14,910 nt of DNA from JBOGIG01 sp050742455 (GTDB lineage Bacteria; Actinomycetota; Acidimicrobiia; Acidimicrobiales; JBOGIG01), in the NCBI GenBank assembly GCA_050742455.1, contig JBOGIG010000081.1:1-14910 (forward strand), written 5' to 3'. The notes beneath the pieces were generated by a model, which did not search any database, was not told where the DNA came from, and saw only the letters and a program-made list of their open reading frames with translations. Positions 6,858-14,197 of the stretch are shown piece after piece. Every line of letters starts with the position of its first letter. Position 1 is the first letter of the stretch. A program made the translations under genes and the position numbers.

Positions 6858-7583
6858 ATGTCATCTGCGGCCGGGGCCGGCCTCAACCTGGTGAAACTGG
6901 CCGTGGTGGGCGACTACCAACCGGCCAACGACACTCATCTGGCCACCACTTCAGCACTGGCTCATGCCGCCGACGAGGCCGGATTGGACGTGGAGGTCTC
7001 CTGGCTCGCCACCGACGAGGTGGCCCCCGGTGGGGATGAACAGCTCGAAGCCTTCGATGGGTTCGTCATCGCTCCGGGGAGCCCGTATCGGAGTATGAAG
7101 GGCGCCTTGTACGCAATTACTTGGGCTCGCACCCAAGACGTGCCGCTGCTGGCCACTTGCGGCGGCTTCCAGCATGTGATCTTGGAGTTTGCCCGCACCG
7201 TCCTTGGCGCGGTGGATGCCGACCACGCCGAGTATGACCCCTACGCCTCAGACCTTTTCATCACTCCACTCAGTTGCTCCATGGCCGGATTGGCCATGGA
7301 GGTGCGCATTGGCTCTGGGACGGTGGCGGCAGGCGCCTACGGCCGGGCCACCACGACCGAGCGCTACTACTGCAACTTTGGTCTAAATCCCGATCGGGTG
7401 ACCGATCTAATCGGCGCCGGCTTGGTGATCAGCGGGACCGACCAGGATGACGAGGTGCGGATCGTCGAGCTGCCCGATCTCCATTTTTTTGTGGCGACCC
7501 TGTTCGTTCCCCAGACATCAAGTGCCCCCGGACGTCCGCATCCCCTGTGTCGGGCCTTCCTCGTCGCGGCCGGCGGCCAATGA
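6858..7583 (+). CDS. Stand-alone CTP-synthase glutaminase-like protein, triad incomplete
   Basis: This 241-residue protein resembles the class I glutamine amidotransferase domain of CTP synthase (PyrG) without the synthase part. KLAVVGDYQPANDTH opens the domain, FDGFVIAPGSPYRSMKG matches the oxyanion region, and LLATCGGFQHVILEFAR carries Cys101 at the nucleophile position. In PyrG the end of the domain reads like FVACQFHPEF. Here it is FVATLFVPQTSS, so the catalytic His is Val217 and the Glu is Gln219. The flanking GRPHPL is kept, so the alignment is firm. Glutamine hydrolysis of the usual type is therefore unlikely. I recall a family described as CTP synthase C-terminal region-related (seleno)protein in which the His is also replaced; this is probably a member. 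No TGA lies in the site. Its role is unknown. Confidence 0.8.
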   Translation: MSSAAGAGLNLVKLAVVGDYQPANDTHLATTSALAHAADEAGLDVEVSWLATDEVAPGGDEQLEAFDGFVIAPGSPYRSMKGALYAITWARTQDVPLLATCGGFQHVILEFARTVLGAVDADHAEYDPYASDLFITPLSCSMAGLAMEVRIGSGTVAAGAYGRATTTERYYCNFGLNPDRVTDLIGAGLVISGTDQDDEVRIVELPDLHFFVATLFVPQTSSAPGRPHPLCRAFLVAAGGQ

Positions 7584-7594
7584 GGGCCGACTGG

Positions 7595-7683
7595 CGGACT
7601 CTCAGGATCAGGGGAGGACGGCCGCAACGTCCCGAAAAATGGCATCTGTGTCCTTGACCTTCCGCCTGAGAGCTCAACGTCCG
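7595..7683 (+). other. Potential structured leader before the exchanger gene
   Basis: The 115 bp gap holds nested inverted repeats. CTCTCAGG (7599-7606) pairs with CCTGAGAG (7665-7672), flanked by CGGA (7595-7598) and TCCG (7680-7683). Inside lies a hairpin of GGACG (7616-7620) with CGTCC (7628-7632). This could be a cis-acting RNA, but I recognise no riboswitch class and chance pairing in GC-rich DNA is possible. Confidence 0.25.
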
Positions 7684-7698
7684 GCTTGGGTTTAGTCC

Positions 7699-8661
7699 AT
7701 GGCTGACGTCGGCTGGGTGGCCGTCCTGCTCGTTGGCGTGGTCGGCATCGTGTGGGGGGCCGAGGCGTTCGCTGAGCATCTGGCCCCCGCCGCCGTGGCC
7801 CTGGGTGTATCGACCTTCGCCCTGGCGCTATTGCTGGCCGGCGCCGAGCCTGAGGAACTGGCCACCGGCATCGCCGCCAGCCTGCGCCACGCCCCCGCCG
7901 TCGCCTTCGGTGACGTCGTGGGGGCCAACATCGCCATGTGCATGGTGGCCATCGGTGTGGGCGCCATAGTCGCCCCCTTGCCGTTCGGTCGCCGAGTCCG
8001 CCTCTACGGTGTCGCCGGCCTCCCCCTCGGGGCCGTGGCCGCCTTCCTGTCCTGGGGCGCCCACATAACTCGGGCCGGCGGGGGGCTCCTGGTGGGGCTG
8101 TATGTCGTCTATGTGGCCGTCATCTGGACCATAGAGGGCCAGCCGCCGGCTCTGGGGGAAGCTTCGGAACTGACCGAGGCCAAGGAGAAGGCTCGAACGG
8201 GTACCCGCCGGCGTGTAGGCAAGGACCTTGCCATCATCGTGGCCGGCATCGCCGCCATGTCGCTCGGCGCCACGCTCCTGGTCGAGGCCGTTAGGCACCT
8301 GAGTCACACCGATGCCTCCCAGACCAGCTTGAGCTTGACTCTGGTGGGCTTTGCCACTGCCTTCGAGCTGGTGGTGCTGGCGTTCTCGGCGTCGCGCCGG
8401 GGCGCCAGCGAGGCCGTGGTGGCCGCCGTGGTGGGCAGCTACGCCTACAACGTCACCATGACCTTGGGCGCCGCAGCCCTGGTCCGTCCCCTCCGAATCG
8501 CCCACGCCGCCCACCTGCACGGCCCGTTGCTGGTGATGCTCGGGTCTCTGGTTGTGGTGATCATCTTCGGGTGGCGGTCGGGCCGGATAAGCCGGCAAGC
8601 CGGGATCGTGCTTCTCGTGGCCTATCCGGTTTTCTTGAGCGCTGTGTTGGTGTGGGGATAG
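7699..8661 (+). CDS. Sodium/calcium exchanger-family membrane protein
   Basis: This 320-residue integral membrane protein has about ten hydrophobic segments in two halves, joined by a charged loop (about residues 145-175), as in the Ca2+:cation antiporter superfamily. Alpha repeat 1 (about 36-80) contains LLAGAEPEELATGIAAS and FGDVVGANIAM; alpha repeat 2 (about 217-258) contains GFATAFELVVLAFSASRRG and VVGSYAYNVTMTLG. Glu53 and Glu223 align with the two ion-binding glutamates, but the usual TSLPEL and GNVVGSN forms are changed (AEPEEL, TAFELV, GDVVGAN). It probably belongs to a distinct subfamily whose ion is not certain. The ATG at 7699 has no clear ribosome site. The gene follows the amidotransferase-like gene and ends 13 bp before the convergent ATPase gene. 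Confidence 0.82.
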   Translation: MADVGWVAVLLVGVVGIVWGAEAFAEHLAPAAVALGVSTFALALLLAGAEPEELATGIAASLRHAPAVAFGDVVGANIAMCMVAIGVGAIVAPLPFGRRVRLYGVAGLPLGAVAAFLSWGAHITRAGGGLLVGLYVVYVAVIWTIEGQPPALGEASELTEAKEKARTGTRRRVGKDLAIIVAGIAAMSLGATLLVEAVRHLSHTDASQTSLSLTLVGFATAFELVVLAFSASRRGASEAVVAAVVGSYAYNVTMTLGAAALVRPLRIAHAAHLHGPLLVMLGSLVVVIIFGWRSGRISRQAGIVLLVAYPVFLSAVLVWG

Positions 8662-8674
8662 ACCGGGGGCCGCA

Positions 8675-11299
8675 TCATCTACCTGTCGTGGGGCGAAGCG
8701 AAGGCGGCGATAATCCGAGGCCCACTCCAGGAAGCTCAACCAAGCAGTCATATGGTTCGGTCAGATTGGACCTGGCCCAATCGGCCACCAATCGCTCCTG
8801 GCTGAACACCACGACCTGTTGTTCCCGGGATACTTCATGCAGCAGGGCCAGGATCTGCACTGTTCTGGTGGCATCGGCATGGACCGTGACATCATCCAAA
8901 AGGAGTGGGCAGCTCTCTCCCGGAGTGGTCAGATGGCGGGCCAGGGCCATTCGCAGCAGCAGGTAGATCTGCTCAGCTGTTCCATGGGAGAGGCTCTCGG
9001 CCCGGAGAAATCGTCGGTCGGGTCCGGACACCTCCACGGCCAAGCAGGCGGGGTCGACGATGGCGTCGACATAGCGGCCACCGGTAATTCGGGGGAGCCA
9101 GGCCGACAAGGTGGCGGCCAGGACAGGGGCGATGTCTCCCTGTACCTTCTCTTGGGCTTTGGCCAGGAAGGACCGAGTCTGGGTGATGGTCCAGTCGAGA
9201 TCTTCGACGCGGGCCGATTCCGTCTCGGCCCAGGCCAAGGCCACTTCGGCGTCAGCCACGCTGGGCAACGTTCGAGCCAGTTCCTGGAGGGCGCCTTCGG
9301 CTGTTGCGGCCTGTTCCCTGGCGGCGATCGCCTGAGCGCGCTCGGTAGGCAAGTGCGGCGCTACGTCTTTGTTGGCCACGGCCGCGACCTCGTGCTCGGT
9401 GAAGGGACCGGTCTTCTGGTTGAGGTCTCGTATGGCCCGGTCCAATTCCTCACCCAGCTGAGCCGTTGTCCGGCCCTTCAGGGTGGCCTCACGCTTGGCC
9501 CATTGTCTTCGGCGATCATCTATAACCAAGAGGTCTTCCCGGCGGCGCATCTGCCACTGCTTCAGCGCCGTAGCTGCCTTCCCCGCCTCGGCCGCCTGGC
9601 CCGGTCCTTGAACAGCCTCACCGCAGGCCTGAGCGGCCTGTATGACCTGCGCCCCAGCCGAGTCGATTGTCTGTTGGCGCTGTTTGGCCAACGACTCGGA
9701 TTGGCTGCGCTCCGATAGTTGAGCCTCCAGGCCGGCGCGGCGGCCCGCTTGGTTGGCCGTTGCTGCCCTGCTTTCACACTGCCACTTGTAATGTTCAAAG
9801 GCGGCCACCAAGTCGTCGCCAAGGGCGGCGCCCGATTGGATCAAGGCGGCCTCCAGTTCATCCTGGGCAGCTTGGCGCTTGCGGGCCAAGTCGACGTAGC
9901 GCTGATCCCAGACCACCGTCTGTTCCCGGTGGTGCTCTGCGCGGGCCGCATTGGTGAAGCGAGCTTGGGATGGCCCGGTCAGGGGTGGATCAGGTGCTGG
10001 GGTCGCTCCGGTGCGAGCTGCGAAGATGACCATGCCCACGCCGATCAGCGCCACCAAGGCGGCGAGGCGAACCCCCAACACGGTCAGAACCAAGCCGCCG
10101 AGCGCTAGTCCGACCCCGAGGGCGAGGAGCACGGGGAGCCGGCGAGAGGACTGGATTCTGGCAGTGGTCGGCTCCTCGGCCTCCGGTGGGTTACCAGCCG
10201 GTCCGCCCGGAGCAGGGGGGTGGGGTTTCACCGCCTGATGGGCAGCGATGGCATGGTCAATCTCGCCCAGGGCGTCGCGGGCCCTGAGTGTCCTGTCGCC
10301 CACAGTCAGGGGCCCGTGGGGCGCGGCCGGCAGCTGGGCGATGGCCTGTCTCAGTTCATCGCTCGAATGTCCGGACAATGCCACCGGTTCGGGGCGGTCC
10401 TGCCAGGCCGACAGAGCCCTCTCGACCTGGAGGTCAACTGCGGTGGTGGTCGTGGCACTGGGTGGCGAGGCGCCGGCCAGGCTGTCGTCTAACCGAATCA
10501 CATCTTCGAGCTCGGAGCGAAGCCGCTCGGCCGACTGCGATGCCAGGGCGGCCTCGTACAGTTTCACTTGGCAATCTGCCTCCTCGGCTCCACGTCGCAG
10601 CCGCGCGGCCTCTTGCATCGAGGCTAGATAGTTGTCGTGGGACAGCCGGGCATCGTCCAATTTGATGCGGGCCCCTTCGAGGGCGGTGTGGGCCGCGCGA
10701 AGCGGTCGGTTGGTGTTGGCCTGGTCGCGGCCCACATGATCGCGGTGAAACGCATCCAGGCAGCCCAGGGCCTCGGTGGCGGTGGCATCTACCCCGGCGG
10801 TGGCCGCCGCCCGCTCCAAATACCTTCCCAGACCCTGGGCTCCGTCCAACACGCCCAACAGTTGGCTCTGGTACACGCAGGCGGTGGCCGCGAACGATCG
10901 ACGATCCAGCCCGAGCCAGCCCGAGGCGTCGGGCATGCCCTCGTACATCACTTCGCCCGACACGTCCCGGCCCAGTGCCCGGTCCTTGGCGTAGCAGTCC
11001 ACCTTGCCCGCCAGGTCCTGGCGTATCTCGATCCGCCGATTGTCGCCGAGGGTTATGACGGCCGAGACCACCCAGGCACGGCCGTCCCAGGGCTTGTGTA
11101 GGTCAGCGAATCGCTTTTCGTCGCCGGCCACCTTGCCCTTGGCTCGGCGCCGACCACAAAGAGCGGAGTAAATCGCTGCGTGCCAGGTGGACTTGGCCGA
11201 CTCGTTGTCGCCGATTACCACTGTCATGGCTGGGCCGAGGGTCAGGGTCTGGTCGCAGAGCGGCCCAAAGCCATTGGCGGTTACCGACTCGATCAGCAT
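8675..11299 (-). CDS. SbcC/YhaN-type coiled-coil ATPase with membrane hairpin
   Basis: This 874-residue ABC/SMC-like ATPase is probably a DNA-repair or DNA-processing partner of the adjacent metallophosphoesterase. The N-terminus has FGPLCDQTLTLGP and a Walker A-like GDNESAKST (residues 30-38), in which the usual Gly before Lys is Ala35. A Q-loop-like VYQSQLL is at 142-148. Long helical, Ala/Gln/Glu/Arg-rich stretches (about 195-345 and 445-720) suggest an antiparallel coiled coil. Between them, where Rad50/SbcC has a zinc hook, residues about 387-427 form two hydrophobic segments typical of a membrane hairpin; no CxxC hook is seen. The C-terminus has the signature LSHGTAEQ (770-777) and Walker B PLLLDD (798-803). 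The switch region reads VVVFSQER, without the usual His. The start ATG overlaps the upstream stop (TAATG), so the two genes are translationally coupled. Confidence 0.87.
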   Translation of the reverse strand: MLIESVTANGFGPLCDQTLTLGPAMTVVIGDNESAKSTWHAAIYSALCGRRRAKGKVAGDEKRFADLHKPWDGRAWVVSAVITLGDNRRIEIRQDLAGKVDCYAKDRALGRDVSGEVMYEGMPDASGWLGLDRRSFAATACVYQSQLLGVLDGAQGLGRYLERAAATAGVDATATEALGCLDAFHRDHVGRDQANTNRPLRAAHTALEGARIKLDDARLSHDNYLASMQEAARLRRGAEEADCQVKLYEAALASQSAERLRSELEDVIRLDDSLAGASPPSATTTTAVDLQVERALSAWQDRPEPVALSGHSSDELRQAIAQLPAAPHGPLTVGDRTLRARDALGEIDHAIAAHQAVKPHPPAPGGPAGNPPEAEEPTTARIQSSRRLPVLLALGVGLALGGLVLTVLGVRLAALVALIGVGMVIFAARTGATPAPDPPLTGPSQARFTNAARAEHHREQTVVWDQRYVDLARKRQAAQDELEAALIQSGAALGDDLVAAFEHYKWQCESRAATANQAGRRAGLEAQLSERSQSESLAKQRQQTIDSAGAQVIQAAQACGEAVQGPGQAAEAGKAATALKQWQMRRREDLLVIDDRRRQWAKREATLKGRTTAQLGEELDRAIRDLNQKTGPFTEHEVAAVANKDVAPHLPTERAQAIAAREQAATAEGALQELARTLPSVADAEVALAWAETESARVEDLDWTITQTRSFLAKAQEKVQGDIAPVLAATLSAWLPRITGGRYVDAIVDPACLAVEVSGPDRRFLRAESLSHGTAEQIYLLLRMALARHLTTPGESCPLLLDDVTVHADATRTVQILALLHEVSREQQVVVFSQERLVADWARSNLTEPYDCLVELPGVGLGLSPPSLRPTTGR

Positions 11300-12441
11300 T
11301 AGTGCACTTCGAGGTCGCTGCGACCTTCGAGGGCTCGCAGACCGGTGATCAGTATCCTTCTGCGGTGGTGCGAGTCGAGCCCCGTGTCGGACACCACATC
11401 CCGGACGAATCTTCCCCGAACCGTTGGTTCCCGGGCCACTCGGTCAAAGTCATAGGCCGTGCTCACGTTGCCTAGGCGGACCACCATGCCGTCCAGGTGG
11501 GGAGCGACGGCCTCGGATCGGATGTCCTCCGGCCGCAGATCCAGATCGGGATGGACAGTGCCAGACAGGGTCACCCTGACCCAGCCCCGGCATTCAGCCA
11601 GGGCTTGACGGACGCGGTCGGGGATCTGGCCCGAGTGGGCCAAACCGTCGAGCATTACGGTCACGTCACTGACCTGGGAGGAGGCCACGTCGTGGCGTTG
11701 ACGTTGCACTCGACCGTCACCTCCCACCGTCAGGAGTACGGCGCCCCGCCGGCCCTGTTCGCCGAATTCGAGGGGGTCGGGATTGCCCGGGTAGGTGTGC
11801 CACTCGCCGTCGGCAGGTGAATGGAAGTGACCGAGCAGGGCGTGGTGCAGGCCGGCGTTTGGGATCTGGTCGGCCCGGAATGGGGCATGAGGCACCTTGC
11901 CGGACTCCTGGAAGCTCAGGCCGGCCTGCTCGGAGCCATGGAAGAGACCAAGGTGGATCCCACCTCGGTCGGGACCAAATCCATCGAGAAAGTTCTCGGT
12001 TCTGGCTGGGGCCCTGTGGGCTGCTCCCCATATGGTCAGGCCATCGACCAATGAAAATGGACTCAGGTGGTCGTCGGAGAAAATGTGGACATTGGGAGAC
12101 CAGACCATCCTTTGGTACAGGCTGGCGGGGCCGTACCAGTCGTGGTTCCCTGGGGCGATCAGAACGGGCAGGGGCGCCACCGCAGCGAACGTAGTGCGCA
12201 AGAACTCCCCAGTGTCGGGGGAGAGCCGCTCGTGTTCGAAGAGGTCCCCACCACAGCACAATGCAGCCACGTCGAGGCGTTGTGCCAGCTCCACGATCCG
12301 GCTCAGGGTCTGGCGTAGCAGGACCCGGCGCCGGCGGGAAGCGTCAGGCGAGGCCCAGCGAAATGGGGTGTCCAGGTGCAGATCGGAGAACAGCAGGAGT
12401 CGTACGCCGTCGGCCTGGCTCGGAGCCTGCGGTGGAATCAC
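11299..12441 (-). CDS. SbcD/YhaO-type metallophosphoesterase (putative nuclease)
   Basis: This 380-residue calcineurin-like phosphoesterase is the partner of the coiled-coil ATPase encoded next. The metal-binding motifs are complete and in order: SDLHLD (Asp20, His22), GGDLFEH (Asp66), GNHDWYGP (Asn99, His100), LFHGS (His168) and LLGHFH (His205, His207). A C-terminal part of about 130 residues follows the catalytic core (about 12-245) and may contact the ATPase. In Mre11/SbcD proteins this fold is a two-metal DNA nuclease; activity here is inferred. The start is GTG at 12441, 12 codons before the first conserved strand, with only a poor ribosome site (GGGAACAGG). The stop TAA shares a base with the ATG of the ATPase gene. 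No signal peptide is present, so it acts in the cytoplasm, perhaps at the membrane through its partner. Confidence 0.87.
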   Translation of the reverse strand: MIPPQAPSQADGVRLLLFSDLHLDTPFRWASPDASRRRRVLLRQTLSRIVELAQRLDVAALCCGGDLFEHERLSPDTGEFLRTTFAAVAPLPVLIAPGNHDWYGPASLYQRMVWSPNVHIFSDDHLSPFSLVDGLTIWGAAHRAPARTENFLDGFGPDRGGIHLGLFHGSEQAGLSFQESGKVPHAPFRADQIPNAGLHHALLGHFHSPADGEWHTYPGNPDPLEFGEQGRRGAVLLTVGGDGRVQRQRHDVASSQVSDVTVMLDGLAHSGQIPDRVRQALAECRGWVRVTLSGTVHPDLDLRPEDIRSEAVAPHLDGMVVRLGNVSTAYDFDRVAREPTVRGRFVRDVVSDTGLDSHHRRRILITGLRALEGRSDLEVH

Positions 12442-12581
12442 GGCCTGTTCCCGGCCCGGATGACCGAAATCACCGCGCCAGTGGCACTGGTTGGTCAGGA
12501 CGGGACATGGCTGACACGGTAACGCGCGGCTGTGACGCCCTCCCGGCCTTCCTCTTCATAAGTTGTCGCCGATGGCCACGA

Positions 12582-12593
12582 TTGGCCGGCCAA
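12582..12593. repeat. Perfect 12 bp palindrome in the gap upstream of the phosphoesterase
   Basis: TTGGCCGGCCAA is a perfect palindrome in the 171 bp gap between the phosphoesterase start and the truncated VOC gene. It could be a regulator site for the minus-strand pair, but GC-rich palindromes arise easily by chance. A weak TACCGT hexamer on the minus strand (12516-12521) could be the promoter. Nothing else is seen in 12442-12612. Confidence 0.25.
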
Positions 12594-12612
12594 CCGGTGT
12601 GCCTCCGAGAGG

Positions 12613-12819
12613 TTAGGAGGACACGGGGCCGGCGATGTTTATCACCCAAGCGGTGCCGAACTGGTCTATGCACATGCCGAAGATGTCCCCCCAGGGGGCC
12701 TGGCCCAACGGCATTGTGGTGGTGCCGCTCTCGGATAGCCGGTTTCGGTAGCGGCGCAGTTCGTCCTCGTCCTCACCGCTGAGCGACACCATAGCGAGGG
12801 CTCCGTCGACGTCCGATCG
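12613..12819 (-). pseudogene. C-terminal remnant of a PhnB-like VOC-family protein
   Basis: About 68 codons match the C-terminal half of PhnB/3-demethylubiquinone-type VOC proteins (usual length about 140). They include SLSGEDEDELRRYRNRLSESG, with the Glu/Asp-rich helix start, and MPLGQAPWGDIFGMC followed by IDQFGTAWVINIAG, the final beta strands. Similarity stops near RSDVDG (about 12819). Further upstream the same frame is open but not family-like, and it runs into the start of the divergent esterase gene. The N-terminal half is therefore missing, and no frame nearby supplies it. It ends in TAA at 12613-12615. It could instead be a short expressed protein, but no plausible start with a ribosome site is visible. 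Confidence 0.7.
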
Positions 12820-12907
12820 TACGCAGCAGGTCCCCCTGGAGCGAATATGAACGCCTATCCACTTGTGTTGCCCGAGCGCCAACGTCTCACTCTGCTTCCG
12901 TCGGGCA

Positions 12908-12913
12908 TAGTGT
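12908..12913 (+). promoter_or_regulatory. Leaderless -10 element of the second esterase gene
   Basis: TAGTGT ends 7 bases before the ATG at 12921, with no Shine-Dalgarno sequence between. The arrangement matches the other leaderless candidates in this window. Confidence 0.45.
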
Positions 12914-12920
12914 TTCTGGC

Positions 12921-14138
12921 ATGGGGAAGCTGCAGGGAGTGGGCAAGGCCGTAGGGCGGGTCGGGGCTTTGCTGGCCATCGTTGTGGCCACGATGCTGGT
13001 CGGCAGTGGCGTGGCACGAGCAAACCCCACATCACCATCAACCTCACCATCCCGGCTCGTCACCATGACCATCCCCGATCGATCGGGCGAGGTCCCATCG
13101 ACTTGGCTCAACTATTCCGGCCCGCCGAGGGCCAATGTGTTGCTCCCGGCCGGCTATGACTCCCACAAGCGCTACCCGTTGTTGGTTCTGCTCCACGGAC
13201 TCAACTGCAACTACGACTGGTACGCGCAGACCGGGCTGACCACGGTGCTCGACGGGCTCAACGCCATCGTGGTCATGCCCGAGGGGGGCAGTGGCTGGTA
13301 CACGGATTGGTGGAACAACGGCCAACGCTCTGGCCCGGCCTGGGAGAGCTACGAACTCAACGAAGTGATCCCGACCATCCTGGCCAAGTATCCCATCCTG
13401 CCCGAGCGCCGCTACCACGCCATCGCCGGTATTTCCATGGGCGGGTTGGGCGCCCCTTACCTGGGTGGGCGCCTTCCTGGCTTCTTCGGCTCGGTGGCCA
13501 GCCTCTCGGGCTTTGTCGACCCCCAGTACTTCGCCCCAGTCACTGATCTGGCCATGGGTCTCACTTCGTTGGCTCCTCTTCATGGCGATCTAAATTTGTT
13601 CCCCGTCGAGGGGCCTCCTTACGGCTTTTACATGGCCGGCCACAACCCAACCCGACTGGCCATGAACCTGAAGCAGACCAGGGTGTTCCTCACCACCGGC
13701 AATGGTCAACCCAGTGCCGCCGCCGCCTTCAATGAGCCTGGTTCCACCGAGGAGGGCGCCATCATCTATCCCATGAACCGGCTCTATTACCCTGCTCTGA
13801 AAGCTGACGCCGTTGATGTCACCTATCAGGTCCACCCTGGGGGCCACGACATCCCGGACTTCGCCAACGAGCTAAAGGCCATGTTGGCCTGGGGCCTGTT
13901 CAAGCCCGTTGTCGCCCACCCCGGGTCATGGGTCAACGACACCGTGGCAACCAGCGGCCAGCTGTGGGACATTGGCTACCGCTTCGCCCAACCGCCCAAC
14001 CGGGTCGTGCAATTCAGCCGATCGGCCAGCACGCTGTCGATCAGTCGGGCGGGATCGAACGTCACGATCACCACTGCCCGTGGTTGTGTGGTGCACTCGG
14101 GAACACCAGCCACCATCGACCTCACTCCTGGCTGCTGA
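12921..14138 (+). CDS. Secreted alpha/beta-hydrolase esterase, second copy (Esterase D-like)
   Basis: This is a 405-residue exported serine esterase. The signal peptide has Lys/Arg near the start, a hydrophobic core (VGALLAIVVATMLVGSGV) and an ARA cleavage site near residue 34. The hydrolase domain (about 60-335) shows YPLLVLLHGLNCNYDWY, IVVMPEGGSGWYTDWW, the nucleophile Ser172 in AGISMGG, and the likely catalytic His309 in HPGGHDIPDF. The C-terminal region (about 338-405) is a small add-on with two cysteines in GCVVHSGTPATIDLTPGC, which could form a disulphide outside the cell. It shares fold and general design with the esterase at 3728-5179 but is clearly diverged. The substrate is unknown; mycolyl transfer is not implied, because antigen 85-like folds also occur in organisms without mycolic acids. 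It diverges from the truncated VOC gene. Confidence 0.88.
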   Translation: MGKLQGVGKAVGRVGALLAIVVATMLVGSGVARANPTSPSTSPSRLVTMTIPDRSGEVPSTWLNYSGPPRANVLLPAGYDSHKRYPLLVLLHGLNCNYDWYAQTGLTTVLDGLNAIVVMPEGGSGWYTDWWNNGQRSGPAWESYELNEVIPTILAKYPILPERRYHAIAGISMGGLGAPYLGGRLPGFFGSVASLSGFVDPQYFAPVTDLAMGLTSLAPLHGDLNLFPVEGPPYGFYMAGHNPTRLAMNLKQTRVFLTTGNGQPSAAAAFNEPGSTEEGAIIYPMNRLYYPALKADAVDVTYQVHPGGHDIPDFANELKAMLAWGLFKPVVAHPGSWVNDTVATSGQLWDIGYRFAQPPNRVVQFSRSASTLSISRAGSNVTITTARGCVVHSGTPATIDLTPGC

Positions 14139-14170
14139 GCAGGCGGCTGGTCCTCGGATAACCCGAAACT

Positions 14171-14182
14171 GTCGGACCCGAC
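14171..14182. promoter_or_regulatory. Candidate operator upstream of the antitoxin-like gene
   Basis: GTCGG (14171-14175) and CCGAC (14178-14182) form an inverted repeat with a 2-base spacer, 3 bases upstream of the -10 hexamer. Antitoxins with DNA-binding domains usually repress their own promoter, so this is a reasonable operator candidate. Confidence 0.35.
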
Positions 14183-14185
14183 CGG

Positions 14186-14191
14186 TACGAT
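14186..14191 (+). promoter_or_regulatory. Leaderless -10 element of the antitoxin-like gene
   Basis: TACGAT ends 6 bases before the GTG at 14198 and no ribosome-binding site is present. This fixes GTG 14198 as the likely start. Confidence 0.55.
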
Positions 14192-14197
14192 TGTTCC

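Noticed and set aside
7828..8751. 307-codon minus-strand open frame opposite the exchanger
   Set aside because: It is His/Gly/Gln-rich, with no family signal, and opposes a clear membrane-protein gene; it is a shadow frame.
8819..9718. 299-codon plus-strand open frame opposite the ATPase
   Set aside because: It is antisense to the conserved C-terminal ATPase motifs and its sequence has no recognisable features.
12833..13050. Upstream extension of the VOC-like frame into the esterase gene
   Set aside because: The translation there is Pro/Arg-rich, has no VOC strands, and lies antisense to the signal peptide region of the esterase; only 12613-12819 is family-like.
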